Shown in pieces: positions 46,790-57,048 of a DNA stretch of 64,000 bases. The notes beneath the pieces were generated by a model. The model worked only from the letters and a program-made list of their open reading frames with translations, made no database searches and was not told the origin of the DNA. Source of the stretch: Nephrocerus scutellatus. Its lineage: Eukaryota; Arthropoda; Insecta; Diptera; Pipunculidae. A program made the position numbers and the translations under genes. The stretch lies in NCBI GenBank assembly GCA_947095585.1, contig OX352761.1, positions 95,685,333 to 95,749,332 on the forward strand, read 5' to 3'. Position 1 is the stretch's first letter. Each line of letters begins with the position of its first letter.

Positions 46790-48385
46790 AAAGAATAGAG
46801 AATTAGGATGAAAAGGACAACTTCTACAATCAGCTAAGCGAGGTATTCGAACGGAGATATAGTCATCGTGATGTGGGAGTTGAATGCCAAGGTAAGCAAC
46901 GACAATGAAGGACTCAAACATGTGATTGGGAAACACGGCCTCGGCTAACGAAATGACAATGGTGAAAGATTTGTTGATTTCTGCAACACCAACCACCTTG
47001 TCATAGGATGCATCATGTTTGAGCATAACTGACAGGCAATCATCATCCATCCAAATGGACCATGTTGCGATCAGCCGACGTTTTATGAGCTGTCTTTTAG
47101 AAGTCCGAAAAAGACGAGGAGCCGACATGGGTATGGTACGGGATCACCACATTATGGTAGCTACTGTCCAGTTATGTATTGCATCAGTTCAAAGAATCCG
47201 CAATATCATCCGGGTGCCCAGGTATAACATCGACCGGCTAAAGATCGCCTCAGTACGCCAACAATTAAGGGATCATTTATCGCAAGGAGTGGAAGCACTC
47301 AGCAGCTCACTGCCGAAAATCATCCATGAACATTGTAGGGCTATGAAAAATGTTTTCACATCTGGAGCGGAAAGTATCGTTGGTAGAAGCCCGACAAGGC
47401 ACAGCACGTTGCTACTTAAAGCTGGTATTGTAGATACCCCAGCAGCAGCGAGGATTGAGCTAGAGTCGTTGTATCGAAGCAAAATGAGAGAAGTGCAGCG
47501 TAGTGTAAGATGTGACAAACGTAATTATATTAACAACCTGGCCTCAGAAGCATAGAAGCAGCGAGCAGGTGCGATAGCAGAACCGTTTACAGAATCACCA
47601 AAGAACTGACAGGTGGTTACCTCTCTAGCAAACATCCTGTGAAAGGCCTAGATAGTGCCGTACTCGTTTAAGATGAGGGTCAGCTCGAGCGATGGAAAGA
47701 GCATTTCTCTACTGTACTTAACCGTGTATTGGCTAACGATATGCACCTAAATCAAATGGAGCTGCCGGAAGTAACAATTTCCCGAATTCGCACCTGAACT
47801 CACAGTAAAGATGAGATCGCTAAAGCGATCGACGCACGAAAGAACAACAAGTCGGTAGGACTAGATGGTATACCCGCAGAGTTTTTGCGCGCCACTCCAA
47901 CGACATCAGTAGAACTTTTTTATCCTCTTGTAGAGTGAGCTTGGGAAGCGAAAAGTTTCCCTGACGAGTGGAATAAGGGAATGATTGTCAAGCTCCATAA
48001 AAAAGGTAGTCTTATGTAGTGCGAAAACTGGAAAGGCATTAGCGTTCTTCCTGCAGTTACAAAGGTAACAGCCAAAGTAGTACTTAAGCGAATTAAGGAA
48101 CATCTGGAAGATACACTCGATGCCGAACAAGCAGGTTTCCTCACTGGATCCTCCTGTGTAGACCACATCAATAGCCTGCGGATCATTATTGAACAGTGCG
48201 TTGAATTCCGGTTACTACTGCATCTGCTGTTCATCGATTTTGAGAAGGCGTTTGACAGTGTCAACAGTGGCACGTCTTGCGCAGGAGTGGTATACCCGAT
48301 AAACTAATAGCTATTATTAAAGCAATCTATGACGGCTCTAAATGTCATATGCTGCATAGAGGAAAGCGGCAGAGGAATTCGAGAT
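46790..48385 (+). pseudogene. RTE-like retrotransposon RTE-2, endonuclease to mid-RT
   Basis: Endonuclease pieces at 46805-47180: DEKDNFYNQLSEVFE, ELNAKVSNDNEGLKHVIGKH, NGERFVDFCNTNHLVIG, then DHVAISRRFMSCLLEVRKRR and RDHHIMVATVQL. The linker follows with SLYRSKMREVQRS and KRNYINNLASEA, KELTGGYLSSKHPVKGLD, WKEHFSTVLNRVLANDMHLN, then RT fingers DGIPAEFLRATPTTSVELF, WEAKSFPDEWNKGMIVKLHK, LDAEQAGFLTGSSCVDHINS and FIDFEKAFDSVNS. It stops abruptly at about 48385, where a pogo-type remnant begins. Frameshifts and stops break it. It complements the 9290 copy, which has the 3' half. Confidence 0.85.
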
Positions 48386-48389
48386 CCTT

Positions 48390-49370
48390 TCATTTGTATC
48401 GTATGCTTAAAATTTGTGGCGAGAAATTTTCGAACAAACCTTAGCTTGATGAGCCGTTTTTAATAAAAATTAGAAGAACAAATTCAAGAGCGGATTTTTA
48501 AATGAGCAAGTTTACAACGCTTTGCGAGTCCCGCTTATTTTATAAGCTTATGCCCAATAAAAAATCTCGTAAGCATGCAAAATACATCAGTTCCTGACCG
48601 TAAAGTAAGCAAGGAAAGAATAAGCTTTCTTGCATGCTCAAACGCTTTGGGTACTCACAAGGGTCAATTGTTTGTCATCGGGAAATCAGTCAATTCAATA
48701 AAGCTTGTAAAAATGTTTGGTTGATACGTTCTTTGAAGACTGGTTTCCCAAAATAAATAACAAAAATAAAAAAGGACTATTCGTATTAATATTTATTGCT
48801 ATTTTAACATCATCTTGGATCGAAAGGTCTGGTAAAAAAGGCTTGTTGCCTAACGCTCATTGTCATCCCAAGAAAGGCGAAATGGTGAGTGATGATAGAA
48901 TAACTGTCATAATATGCCTTTCATCTAACTGGACTGGTATTCTGCAACCAATAGATCAAAATGTTAACAACTTAACAAAACTGTTTTATGGAAAACATTT
49001 ATTGGCACATCTTTTTGAAAATGAGGGATCTTATTTAGAAACGAAGATAAATTGGATAACAGATGGAATAAGTTGAACCTTAATCCCGTTGTGAAGTGTT
49101 GGAGCGTGATTATGTCACCGGACAATGAGGGAGGAAAGAAGTAGCATCAAAGGTTGAGCAAAAATATTGAAAGCATTTACAATTTACTGCAAGAGCTTAC
49201 TCCCACTGACTGTTCGAACAACGAAGACGTCAATAATTGGATTTCTGAAAATATAGATGAGCTTGAACTCCTTGGTAATATGAATGAGGAAGAAAATATT
49301 TTATATTATATTAATATTATATTATCTGTTCTAGCAATATTATATTTCTTGAATTGGTGTGCATAGAACC
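48390..49370 (+). pseudogene. Pogo/Tigger (Jerky-like) transposase remnant
   Basis: Pieces in order: RMLKICGEKFSNK; SRLFYKLMPNKKSRKHA; DRKVSKERISFLACSNALG then THKGQLFVIGKS; TFFEDWFPKI; KKGLLPNAHCHPKKGEM; ICLSSNWTGILQPIDQNVNN and LTKLFYGKHLLAHLF; and an acidic C-terminal region (ESIYNLLQELTPTDCSNNED). This is the DDE_1 domain of pogo-type transposases in the usual order. The second aspartate (normally 'LLLDNAPSHP') reads P in LLPNAHCHP. The N-terminal DNA-binding half is absent and frames shift, so it is dead. Confidence 0.8.
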
Positions 49371-50132
49371 AAAACTACGCAAACGAACTCTTAAAATCCA
49401 GAAACTAAACTATAACGTCGCAGCTTCTAATGTATAGCAAAAAGGTAATACAAGCAGTTACACACGGTTCTTAGTCTTGGATACTTAACTAAACGCAGTC
49501 CTAAGTTTTAGCCGCTTTACAGAGGACCATTTTACAGGTAATTGTTGGCACCCTTGGCATTTGCAAACACATATTAATTCCCAACATTTTCTATAAAAAA
49601 AGCTAGCTAATAAGAATAATTATTAATGTGTCACTTCACAAAGAAGCATAAAACCTTACACAACCTTCGCTTACATTATGGCAGCTTACTGCTGATGACA
49701 CATCTATGAAATTTGTCTAGCAAGCATATGGTACACTCATGTAAACGGACTATTCCATTATATGTGGCGTATGTCTGTTTCTTTGTGACACTGTGCGTAA
49801 CAACAACCCATTATAGTCTTTTATTACATCTTGAAAGACGCCAGATAAACCTAATGAAACAACTTAAATAAATGGAAAATGGGCGGTTTCCATTTGCAGT
49901 AAATGTTATAAACGTAGTAATTTCATTTATATGTGTTTCGTGTCTGTTTTGCATGGATTTCTGTGACGCCACCGTCAGAAACCAGAAATAAAAGTTTACA
50001 TTACGCATGAGTTTTTCTGTATATTGCGTGTGCTGTCATCGAAATTTATTTTATTTTCCTGCTTTAAAGCTCAGTTGTTTGGGAGAAGTTACCACAAAAA
50101 AGGATGCCGTGTTCTGAGTTAAATTAAGCGTA
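49371..50132. other. No recognisable gene
   Basis: AT-rich sequence between the pogo remnant and the 455-bp array. Confidence 0.4.
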
Positions 50133-51951
50133 ATGCCGGAACAAAGATAACCATTTTAATACAATTTACTGATACTCCAACAAACAGGCTAGAAAGAGTT
50201 GCAAGGAACTAAGAGAAAACCGGCTTTCTTGAGAAAACACCTCCGCCGACTCCGTCATCAGTTTTTCATCATCATCATATGTTTATCTTCCAGGTAAGCG
50301 TCTACGTCCCAGAATGATCTGGAGGGAAAGGTGACCTGGACGTTTTTGTTGAAATGGAGTTGCGGAATGGTGCAGTCTATGTTGTCTAGAATCCTGACTA
50401 AATTCAGGATAGAGGAGTTAATAATTTCATTTCTAGTCCACTGGGAGATAGCATTAAGGCGAACAACCGAACTAGCAGCTATTTGCCTGCTGTAAATGTC
50501 GAGCGGTGTAAGGTCGAACAGAATGTCCAATGCGGCGGAGGGGGTTGTACGAAATGCTCCGCTCATTCAAAGACTAGCTGATCTGTTATGCCGGAACAAA
50601 GATAACCATTTTAATACAATTTACTGATACTCCAACAAACAGGCTAGAAAGAGTTGCAAGGAACTAAGAGAAAACCGGCTTTCTTGAGAAAACACCTCCG
50701 CCGACTCCGTCATCAGTTTTTCATCATCATCATATGTTTATCTTCCAGGTAAGCGTCTACGTCCCAGAATGATCTGGAGGGAAAGGTGACCTGGACGTTT
50801 TTGTTGAAATGGAGTTGCGGAATGGTGCAGTCTATGTTGTCTAGAATCCTGACTAAATTCAGGATAGAGGAGTTAATAATTTCATTTCTAGTCCACTGGG
50901 AGATAGCATTAAGGCGAACAACCGAACTAGCAGCTATTTGCCTGCTGTAAATGTCGAGCGGTGTAAGGTCGAACAGAATGTCCAATGCGGCGGAGGGGGT
51001 TGTACGAAATGCTCCGCTCATTCAAAGACTAGCTGATCTGTTATGCCGGAACAAAGATAACCATTTTAATACAATTTACTGATACTCCAACAAACAGGCT
51101 AGAAAGAGTTGCAAGGAACTAAGAGAAAACCGGCTTTCTTGAGAAAACACCTCCGCCGACTCCGTCATCAGTTTTTCATCATCATCATATGTTTATCTTC
51201 CAGGTAAGCGTCTACGTCCCAGAATGATCTGGAGGGAAAGGTGACCTGGACGTTTTTGTTGAAATGGAGTTGCGGAATGGTGCAGTCTATGTTGTCTAGA
51301 ATCCTGACTAAATTCAGGATAGAGGAGTTAATAATTTCATTTCTAGTCCACTGGGAGATAGCATTAAGGCGAACAACCGAACTAGCAGCTATTTGCCTGC
51401 TGTAAATGTCGAGCGGTGTAAGGTCGAACAGAATGTCCAATGCGGCGGAGGGGGTTGTACGAAATGCTCCGCTCATTCAAAGACTAGCTGATCTGTTATG
51501 CCGGAACAAAGATAACCATTTTAATACAATTTACTGATACTCCAACAAACAGGCTAGAAAGAGTTGCAAGGAACTAAGAGAAAACCGGCTTTCTTGAGAA
51601 AACACCTCCGCCGACTCCGTCATCAGTTTTTCATCATCATCATATGTTTATCTTCCAGGTAAGCGTCTACGTCCCAGAATGATCTGGAGGGAAAGGTGAC
51701 CTGGACGTTTTTGTTGAAATGGAGTTGCGGAATGGTGCAGTCTATGTTGTCTAGAATCCTGACTAAATTCAGGATAGAGGAGTTAATAATTTCATTTCTA
51801 GTCCACTGGGAGATAGCATTAAGGCGAACAACCGAACTAGCAGCTATTTGCCTGCTGTAAATGTCGAGCGGTGTAAGGTCGAACAGAATGTCCAATGCGG
51901 CGGAGGGGGTTGTACGAAATGCTCCGCTCATTCAAAGACTAGCTGATCTGT
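50133..51951 (-). repeat. Four perfect tandem copies of a 455-bp LINE segment
   Basis: Copies start at 50133, 50588, 51043 and 51498; the last lacks only its final base. Each contains the same minus-strand 102-codon frame, identical in all four, beginning MSGAFRTTPSAALDILFDLT and running on through NAISQWTRNEIINSSILNL. This is the stretch between RT and RNase H of a LOA/I-type LINE ('SGALRTTPT.AL..LL.L.PLDI'). Past its stop, another frame gives KTDDGVGGGVF, the start of RNase H. The fourth copy is continuous with LINE sequence at 51952, so the array grew inside the LINE. No base differences among units were noticed, implying very recent amplification or an assembly artefact. Confidence 0.9.
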
Positions 51952-52405
51952 GGACTTTGGTTAATTTTTTAAGGTTTACTTTCTTATTTAAGGCACTCCA
52001 CCATACAGTCACAACGTATAGAAGAGTAGTCTTACTACCGCTATATATAGCCAATGGGTAATACGGGGTTGAAGACCCCATCTGCTGCCAAAGGCATTTT
52101 TGCATGAGAAGAGTGCCACTGTGGCTTTACGAACTCTTTCTTGTATGTAAGGTTTCCAGCTCATCTTTCTGTCCAAAATAAGACCAAAATACTTGGCTCT
52201 ATCAGAGAATGTTTAGCTTATACCTTTTATAGAAGGAGGGTTAATGAGTGGAACTTTATATTTCCTGGTGAATATGACAAGCTGGAATTATGCCATAGGT
52301 CCTGCATATTTATATCGTTTGAAGCTTTGTAGCGCTATTTATCAGATCGTTGGAGATAGCTGTACAAGTGTCTACCCTATTAATCAAGACCGACATTACT
52401 TAATA

Positions 52406-53693
52406 ACGGGTGTTTTTTTAAGAGGTTGCCGATTTTTTTTTTGAATAAAACACATATAAAATTATGAAATGACCAAAATTTTTTTTTATTTGGTAGATAA
52501 TTTTTTGGCATTTAACATTTAAACACAATTTCTGGCATATGGCTACCACGACTATTTTTCACAAATGTCATTCTGGAGGTCCAATTTTCCAGCACTTTTT
52601 CAAGCATTTGAGGGCGTATGTCAGCAATGACACGTTGAATATTGGTTTCCAAAGCGTCAATCGATTGAGGTTTATCCACATAAACCAATGACTTCACGTA
52701 TCCCCACAAAAAGTAATCGAGTGGCGTCAAATCGCACGAACGCGGAGGCCAATTCACCGGACCATTTCTCGAAATAATGTTGTCGTTGAAAGTTTCTTTC
52801 AATAAGTCGATTGTTTCACGTGCTGTATGGCAAGTGGCACCATCTTGTTGAAACCACATTTCATCCATATCCATATCTTCAAGATTTGACAACAAAAACT
52901 CATTTAACATGGTTCTGTATCGATTTCCATTCACGGTAACGCGTCGTCCTTCCTCATTTTTAAAGAAATATGGACCGATGATCCCACCAGCCCATAGACC
53001 GCACCAAACAGTACATTTATCAGGATGCATTGGTAATTCTTGAACGGCGTGTGGATTATCTTTGCTCCAAATGCGACAATTTTGTTTGTTGACGTATCCA
53101 TTTAACAAAAAATGCGCCTCATCACTGAAGAGAATTTTACGGTAAAAAAATGGATCTTCGTTCAATTGATTTAACGACCAATCACTGAATTCACGGCGCA
53201 AACGATGGTCGTGTGGCTTTAATTCTTGCACCAATTGAATTTTGTATGGCACCAAACCCAAATCTTTACGTAAAATTTTCCATAAAGTCGATGGACAAAG
53301 TCCAATTTGCTGAGCACGACGACGAATCGATAAATTGTCGTTTTCTTCGACACTGGCCTCAACGACAGCAATATTTTCTTCTGTACGAACTCTTCTCATT
53401 CTTGTCGGTGGCTTGGCATCCAAAAGAGTGAATGTAGACCGAAATTTGGTAATTACGTTCTTTATGGTGGTCTCTGACGGACGATTATGTGCACCATAAA
53501 ATTCACGAAGTGCTCTATAAACATTTTTAATTGAACACTGATTTTGAAAATAAATTTCCACGATTTGAAAACGTTGTTCTGGAGTTAACCTATTCATAAT
53601 GATTTGCCAAACAATACTGAGTAGAAATGCCACAACTGTCATAAAATAAAACGACATCTATCGGAAAAACAAACCTCCTAAAAAAACACCCTT
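52406..53693 (-). mobile_element. Mariner B: apparently complete mariner-like transposon
   Basis: 1288 bp with ends ACGGGTGTTTTTTTA (left) and AAGGGTGTTTTTTTA (right, reverse strand), flanked by TA at 52404-52405 and 53694-53695. It is nested in the LOA-type LINE. It matches mariner A outside A's 363-bp deletion, except for a 16-bp segment near 53634 (5' of the gene) that only A has. Confidence 0.95.
52512..53597 (-). CDS. Mariner-like transposase, intact frame
   Basis: A 361-residue frame from the ATG of MNRLTPEQRFQIVEIYF; an upstream in-frame extension (MSFYFMTVVAFLL) exists but is less likely the start. Domains: N-terminal helix-turn-helix (about 1-45, VEIYFQNQCSIKNVYRALRE), second helix-turn-helix with linker (about 75-120, NLSIRRRAQQIGLCPSTLWK), catalytic RNase H-like domain with LFSDEAHFLLNG, QQDGATCHTA and SCDLTPLDYFLWGYVKS. 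By my count 36 residues separate the second and third aspartates, more than the 34 of classical mariners. It catalyses cut-and-paste transposition at TA. No stop or frameshift is visible, so it may be active; expression is unknown. It is the only complete transposon gene in the window. Confidence 0.93.
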   Translation of the reverse strand: MNRLTPEQRFQIVEIYFQNQCSIKNVYRALREFYGAHNRPSETTIKNVITKFRSTFTLLDAKPPTRMRRVRTEENIAVVEASVEENDNLSIRRRAQQIGLCPSTLWKILRKDLGLVPYKIQLVQELKPHDHRLRREFSDWSLNQLNEDPFFYRKILFSDEAHFLLNGYVNKQNCRIWSKDNPHAVQELPMHPDKCTVWCGLWAGGIIGPYFFKNEEGRRVTVNGNRYRTMLNEFLLSNLEDMDMDEMWFQQDGATCHTARETIDLLKETFNDNIISRNGPVNWPPRSCDLTPLDYFLWGYVKSLVYVDKPQSIDALETNIQRVIADIRPQMLEKVLENWTSRMTFVKNSRGSHMPEIVFKC

Positions 53694-54082
53694 TACATGG
53701 GACCTTCCCGCGAAGTTGGTATCTAAAAGCAGTTTGAGTGATTCTTCGCTTGAAGTAGTCCACGAGCAATCTGCCTTTTTCGGGCAGCTCGGCATTATTG
53801 GATTGGTTGCGAGGATTTTTCTTAGCCTAGACGCCTCAAAAGATTCTTCTATTTTATCAAAGAAGAGTCTCCAAGAAGAGCGCTTGGCTGTCCTTAATTC
53901 TCTTTTATAAAGTTTGAAAGATGCTTTGTAGGCATCCCAGTCAGCTTCTAATCTAGTAGCCTTGGCTACGTTGAATAGCTTCCTGCAGCGGCTCCTGAAG
54001 AAAGGAGGCAGAAAGCACTTAATTAAATGCACAGGTGAGTAACTTGACCTTGTTGTCAAGTTCATTAGTGCAAAGTGGCGGT

Positions 54083-54101
54083 GGGGGGGGGGGGGGGGGG
54101 G
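54083..54101. repeat. Homopolymer run of 19 G
   Basis: An uninterrupted G run in the LOA-type LINE between the endonuclease and linker coding pieces. Long G runs are rare and error-prone in sequencing, so its length should be treated with caution. Confidence 0.9.
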
Positions 54102-54445
54102 AATTGTAAGATCAGAGTGTACGTTTAAATAGTGTTTAAACGTTCTTGGTATTTGAGCCAGTCAGTCTTCCTATAATTTCTATAAGGTGATTGTCGAGTG
54201 TGTTTGTCATCTAAACTGAATTGTATGTACCGGTGATCGGAGAAAGAATGTTCAGCCGATACCTTCAAGTCTAGAATTAATTGGTTGAGAGAGTCGGTGA
54301 CAAGAGTTATATCTAACACTTCTTGTCGACTCCTGGTTTCGAAAGTTGGTTCAGAAGCGGAAGGGCGATGAGGTGCCACAATCCTACCGCTGCCAGTATA
54401 AAGCCTAACTGTGAAGGCCGACCTGCGGTTGTCGGCAGTAGTCAA

Positions 54446-55009
54446 ACCACTACCACAGTTACAGGAGCATTACCGGTAGACGATCTAGATTACTGGAAAG
54501 GCTAACTGTCATGGCCGGCCCACGCCCCTTCGGCACTAGTGAAAACCACCACCCACCGTTGCAGAAGCATTACTGGTAGTCAGTAAAGGCACCGTACTAT
54601 CGTGCGGTAAAGAAGAAGTACCGGTCTTCAAGGTATTTGTGCTAGTTTTCTCAAAAATAGCAAACGAAATATTAGTACTGTCGGTCATTTGGATTCCCAC
54701 GAGTGGCGGAGAAAGGGTGGTCCATCTGCAGTATGCAGATAAGGCTACAAGGCTAGAATCTGAAGGGCGCCATGTATCCAGATACTCCGTGAGCGACTGT
54801 ACTATTATTATGCTGGGCTCCCATCCAGGCTGAATCTCGACACGGAACGTATAACACCTTAATCCAGCCCAGAGGATGAGGATGGGGATTGGAAAATTTA
54901 AAAAGGTGGGTGGGGGAATATGGGAGGGAGGAGAGAGAATGATGAGCGCCCTTTGGTTTGAGGACTCATCTAGAGAAAACTCTCAAGAATCTTTGACCTT
55001 ACTTAGCCC
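54446..55009. other. Unassigned; possibly inverted LINE sequence
   Basis: GC content is higher than average. 54430-54480 and 54530-54575 carry a repeated motif ('accactaccacagttacag' and 'accacccaccgttgcag', each followed by 'gcattac..gtag'). No domain was recognised. It lies between oppositely oriented LOA-type pieces. Confidence 0.4.
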
Positions 55010-55385
55010 GTACAACTCTTCAAGTTCGACGCTCGGTTGGGACTGTCATAGGCAGGCATGCAGCAAGACTTGGAGTATTCTCGAATGACTTCTGCAGAAG
55101 CTGCATGGATAGCGAGGAGGTGGAGACCATCGTCCATCTTCTCTGTATTTGTCCAGCCCTCTCCCAAAAGCGTAAACTCCATATGGGAGCTTTCTTTTAC
55201 AACGACACTTATGATCTCATCAACATTGATATTGATAATCTCCTACGCTTCATACGAAGCTCTGATTGGTTCATCGAGTAGGTGGAAGTAATTTTTCCTA
55301 ATCCGTGTGGTATCAAAATAGACCATTAGTGGTTTAAGTGTGTCGGTTTCACTGACATCCACCTTAACCTAACCTAATCTTACCA
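55010..55385 (+). pseudogene. LOA/I-type LINE C terminus and 3' UTR, opposite orientation
   Basis: The plus-strand frame from about 55020 reads VRRSVGTVIGRHAARLGVFS, NDFCRSCMDSEEVETIVHLL and CICPALSQKRK, then NLLRFIRSSDWFIE before the stop at 55278. The C-x2-C...H-x3-C-x-C-P-A-L arrangement is the C-terminal cysteine-histidine motif of LOA-type LINEs. The UTR ends 'ccttaacctaacctaatc'. It points away from the minus-strand LOA copy on its left. Confidence 0.8.
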
Positions 55386-56149
55386 CTGAACTTTTTGAAG
55401 TTAAGAGCGCAAACAAAATAAAACGGGCTTATATGGCTGATCGAGGATTAATATCGGATCGATCCGCAGTTAAATATAATTGATTTTTTTCATTTGCTCT
55501 TGATTTACCATATAATACATGTGTTATTGCTTTGTTTGGGTGAAGATTTCTAATATTTAATAATTAATTCAGAATTATAGATGCAAGCGAGTTAAATTTT
55601 AGCACAGAGCAAAGGCTGCTTGAATATAGAAGTATATATATACAGTTATCTATCGGATACAACATACCCTGTCGAGCTTTGGAAAGAGAAAATTTGGTAC
55701 TCATACTAACAATATGTTTATATATGTGAACTTTTTGAGCCGAATACCTTCTAGAAGAAGCAGCTGCTCCCAGATAAGAAGGTACAAGGTAGGGAGACAG
55801 TTTATTCGATAAAATTCGTTTCGCAAAACTTACTTCGCATTAGTCGAAATAAATTTTGTAGTTATTTCGCCAATTCTCATTCGATCTTTAATACATCACG
55901 CAACGACATCATTTTGCAATGCTTTTTCCACAACTTTCTATCAAATTTTTCTTCTAATCACATCGCGAAATGAGAACTTGCTGAACAAAAATTGCTAATA
56001 AATGAAATGCGAAATAATTAAATTGCGAGACAACAAATTGCGAAATGATCATGGCGAAATGAAAAATTGCCAAAAAAAGTCTTCGAGTAGACCCCTACAA
56101 ACACACCTAAAGCAATGCTTACTAAAGCAGAAAACAGGAGCACAGAAGG
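55386..56149. other. No recognisable gene
   Basis: 55860-56080 contains a loose repetition of 'gcgaaatga'/'ttgcgaaat' words but no clear unit. Confidence 0.35.
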
Positions 56150-56760
56150 GGGCGTAGTGGTTTGGGATACAATATCTTACTATATATCTTACATCGGTTT
56201 ATTGGAAGAAAGCTCTAAAAGCTACAAATCGGTGTTGGAATCAGCTTTTCCGATAATCCACGATCTTTTTGGAACACTCCATGGATAGTTCAACACGACA
56301 ACTCTTCTGTACACACCGCTACATGCGAGTTAAATCGTTTGTGCCAGTACAAATGTTGAACTTTTACGATGTGAGTGAAATCTCATTTTCACTCGATCAC
56401 TTGGCCTCATTGTACGACTCCATTAAAGATCTACTTTTAGAGGTTATCTTGAAGAAAAGTGGAAAATTATATCTGGAGGATGAATTTAAAATAAAAAATA
56501 AATTTTTATAAGAAAAACAGAATTTATTACAATCATTTATAAGGTGCTTCTAATCTAATGGTGCGATTTAAATGCATGCCATTCTGACACATTTGGCAAA
56601 AAGGTCTCTACTGTACCGTTACCTTGATCTAAATAATTTTTAAAACTTGATCTTTCATTCCAAAAACTACTGTATTTTTCACCACCATTTGTTTTTTCTT
56701 TCCTGAGATATAGCTGCGGAAATATTAAGTTTATCTCCCAAATTGATGTGCTTCTAATAT
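56150..56760 (+). pseudogene. Tc1-like transposon remnant with internally repeated 3' end
   Basis: Pieces: GVVVWDTISYYISYIG, then KSYKSVLESAFPIIHDLFG, then in another frame WIVQHDNSSVHTATCELNR (second catalytic aspartate, 'QHDN...HT'), then TRSLGLI in place of 'SPDLNPIE', and the C-terminal LASLYDSIKDLLLEVILKKS. It matches the reverse-strand copy at 8686-9235, which has the 'DLN' box but lacks the 'QHDN' part. The end motif is repeated in the same direction at 56543-56555 and 56748-56760 ('gtgcttctaat'). Confidence 0.75.
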
Positions 56761-57048
56761 AGTGAACCACATCAGTGTATATTTCATTGTGAAAAGATGA
56801 CTTCGGTTAACGAAACTGCATTCGACAATTTTTCAGTAGACATTATAGCCCAAACCGTTGTTGTTTTAAAATACGATTATATTTATTTTTTAATTGTTCG
56901 TAAATTATCAGTTGACATTTTCTCAGTCGGTATCTTTTTTACTGTCAATATTTTCACCCACTCGACTTTTTCAAAATCGATATTTTCCACTTTATCGGTT
57001 CTTTTAATGCAATTTTATTTAAAATTTAATTTAGCATACATTAGTTAG

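Larger units (their letters stand above)
51952..54445 (-). pseudogene. LOA/I-type LINE, endonuclease end to thumb, split by mariner B
   Basis: On minus: endonuclease C terminus (SRQEVLDITLVTDSLNQLIL, KVSAEHSFSDHRYIQFSL, 54360-54170), poly-C interruption, linker (CRKLFNVAKATRLEADWDAY, KRSSWRLFFDKIEESFEASR, SCPKKADCSWTTSSEESLKL, 54010-53720), then mariner B (53693-52406). The RT thumb resumes at about 52280-51960 (FTRKYKVPLIN, RAKYFGLILDRKMSWKPYIQ, ERVRKATVALFSC, GLQPRITHWLYIAVVR). It continues into the 455-bp array with the RT/RNase H linker. The RT fingers and palm (about 600 bp) are missing where mariner now sits. 5' of 54350 the similarity stops. Confidence 0.8.
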
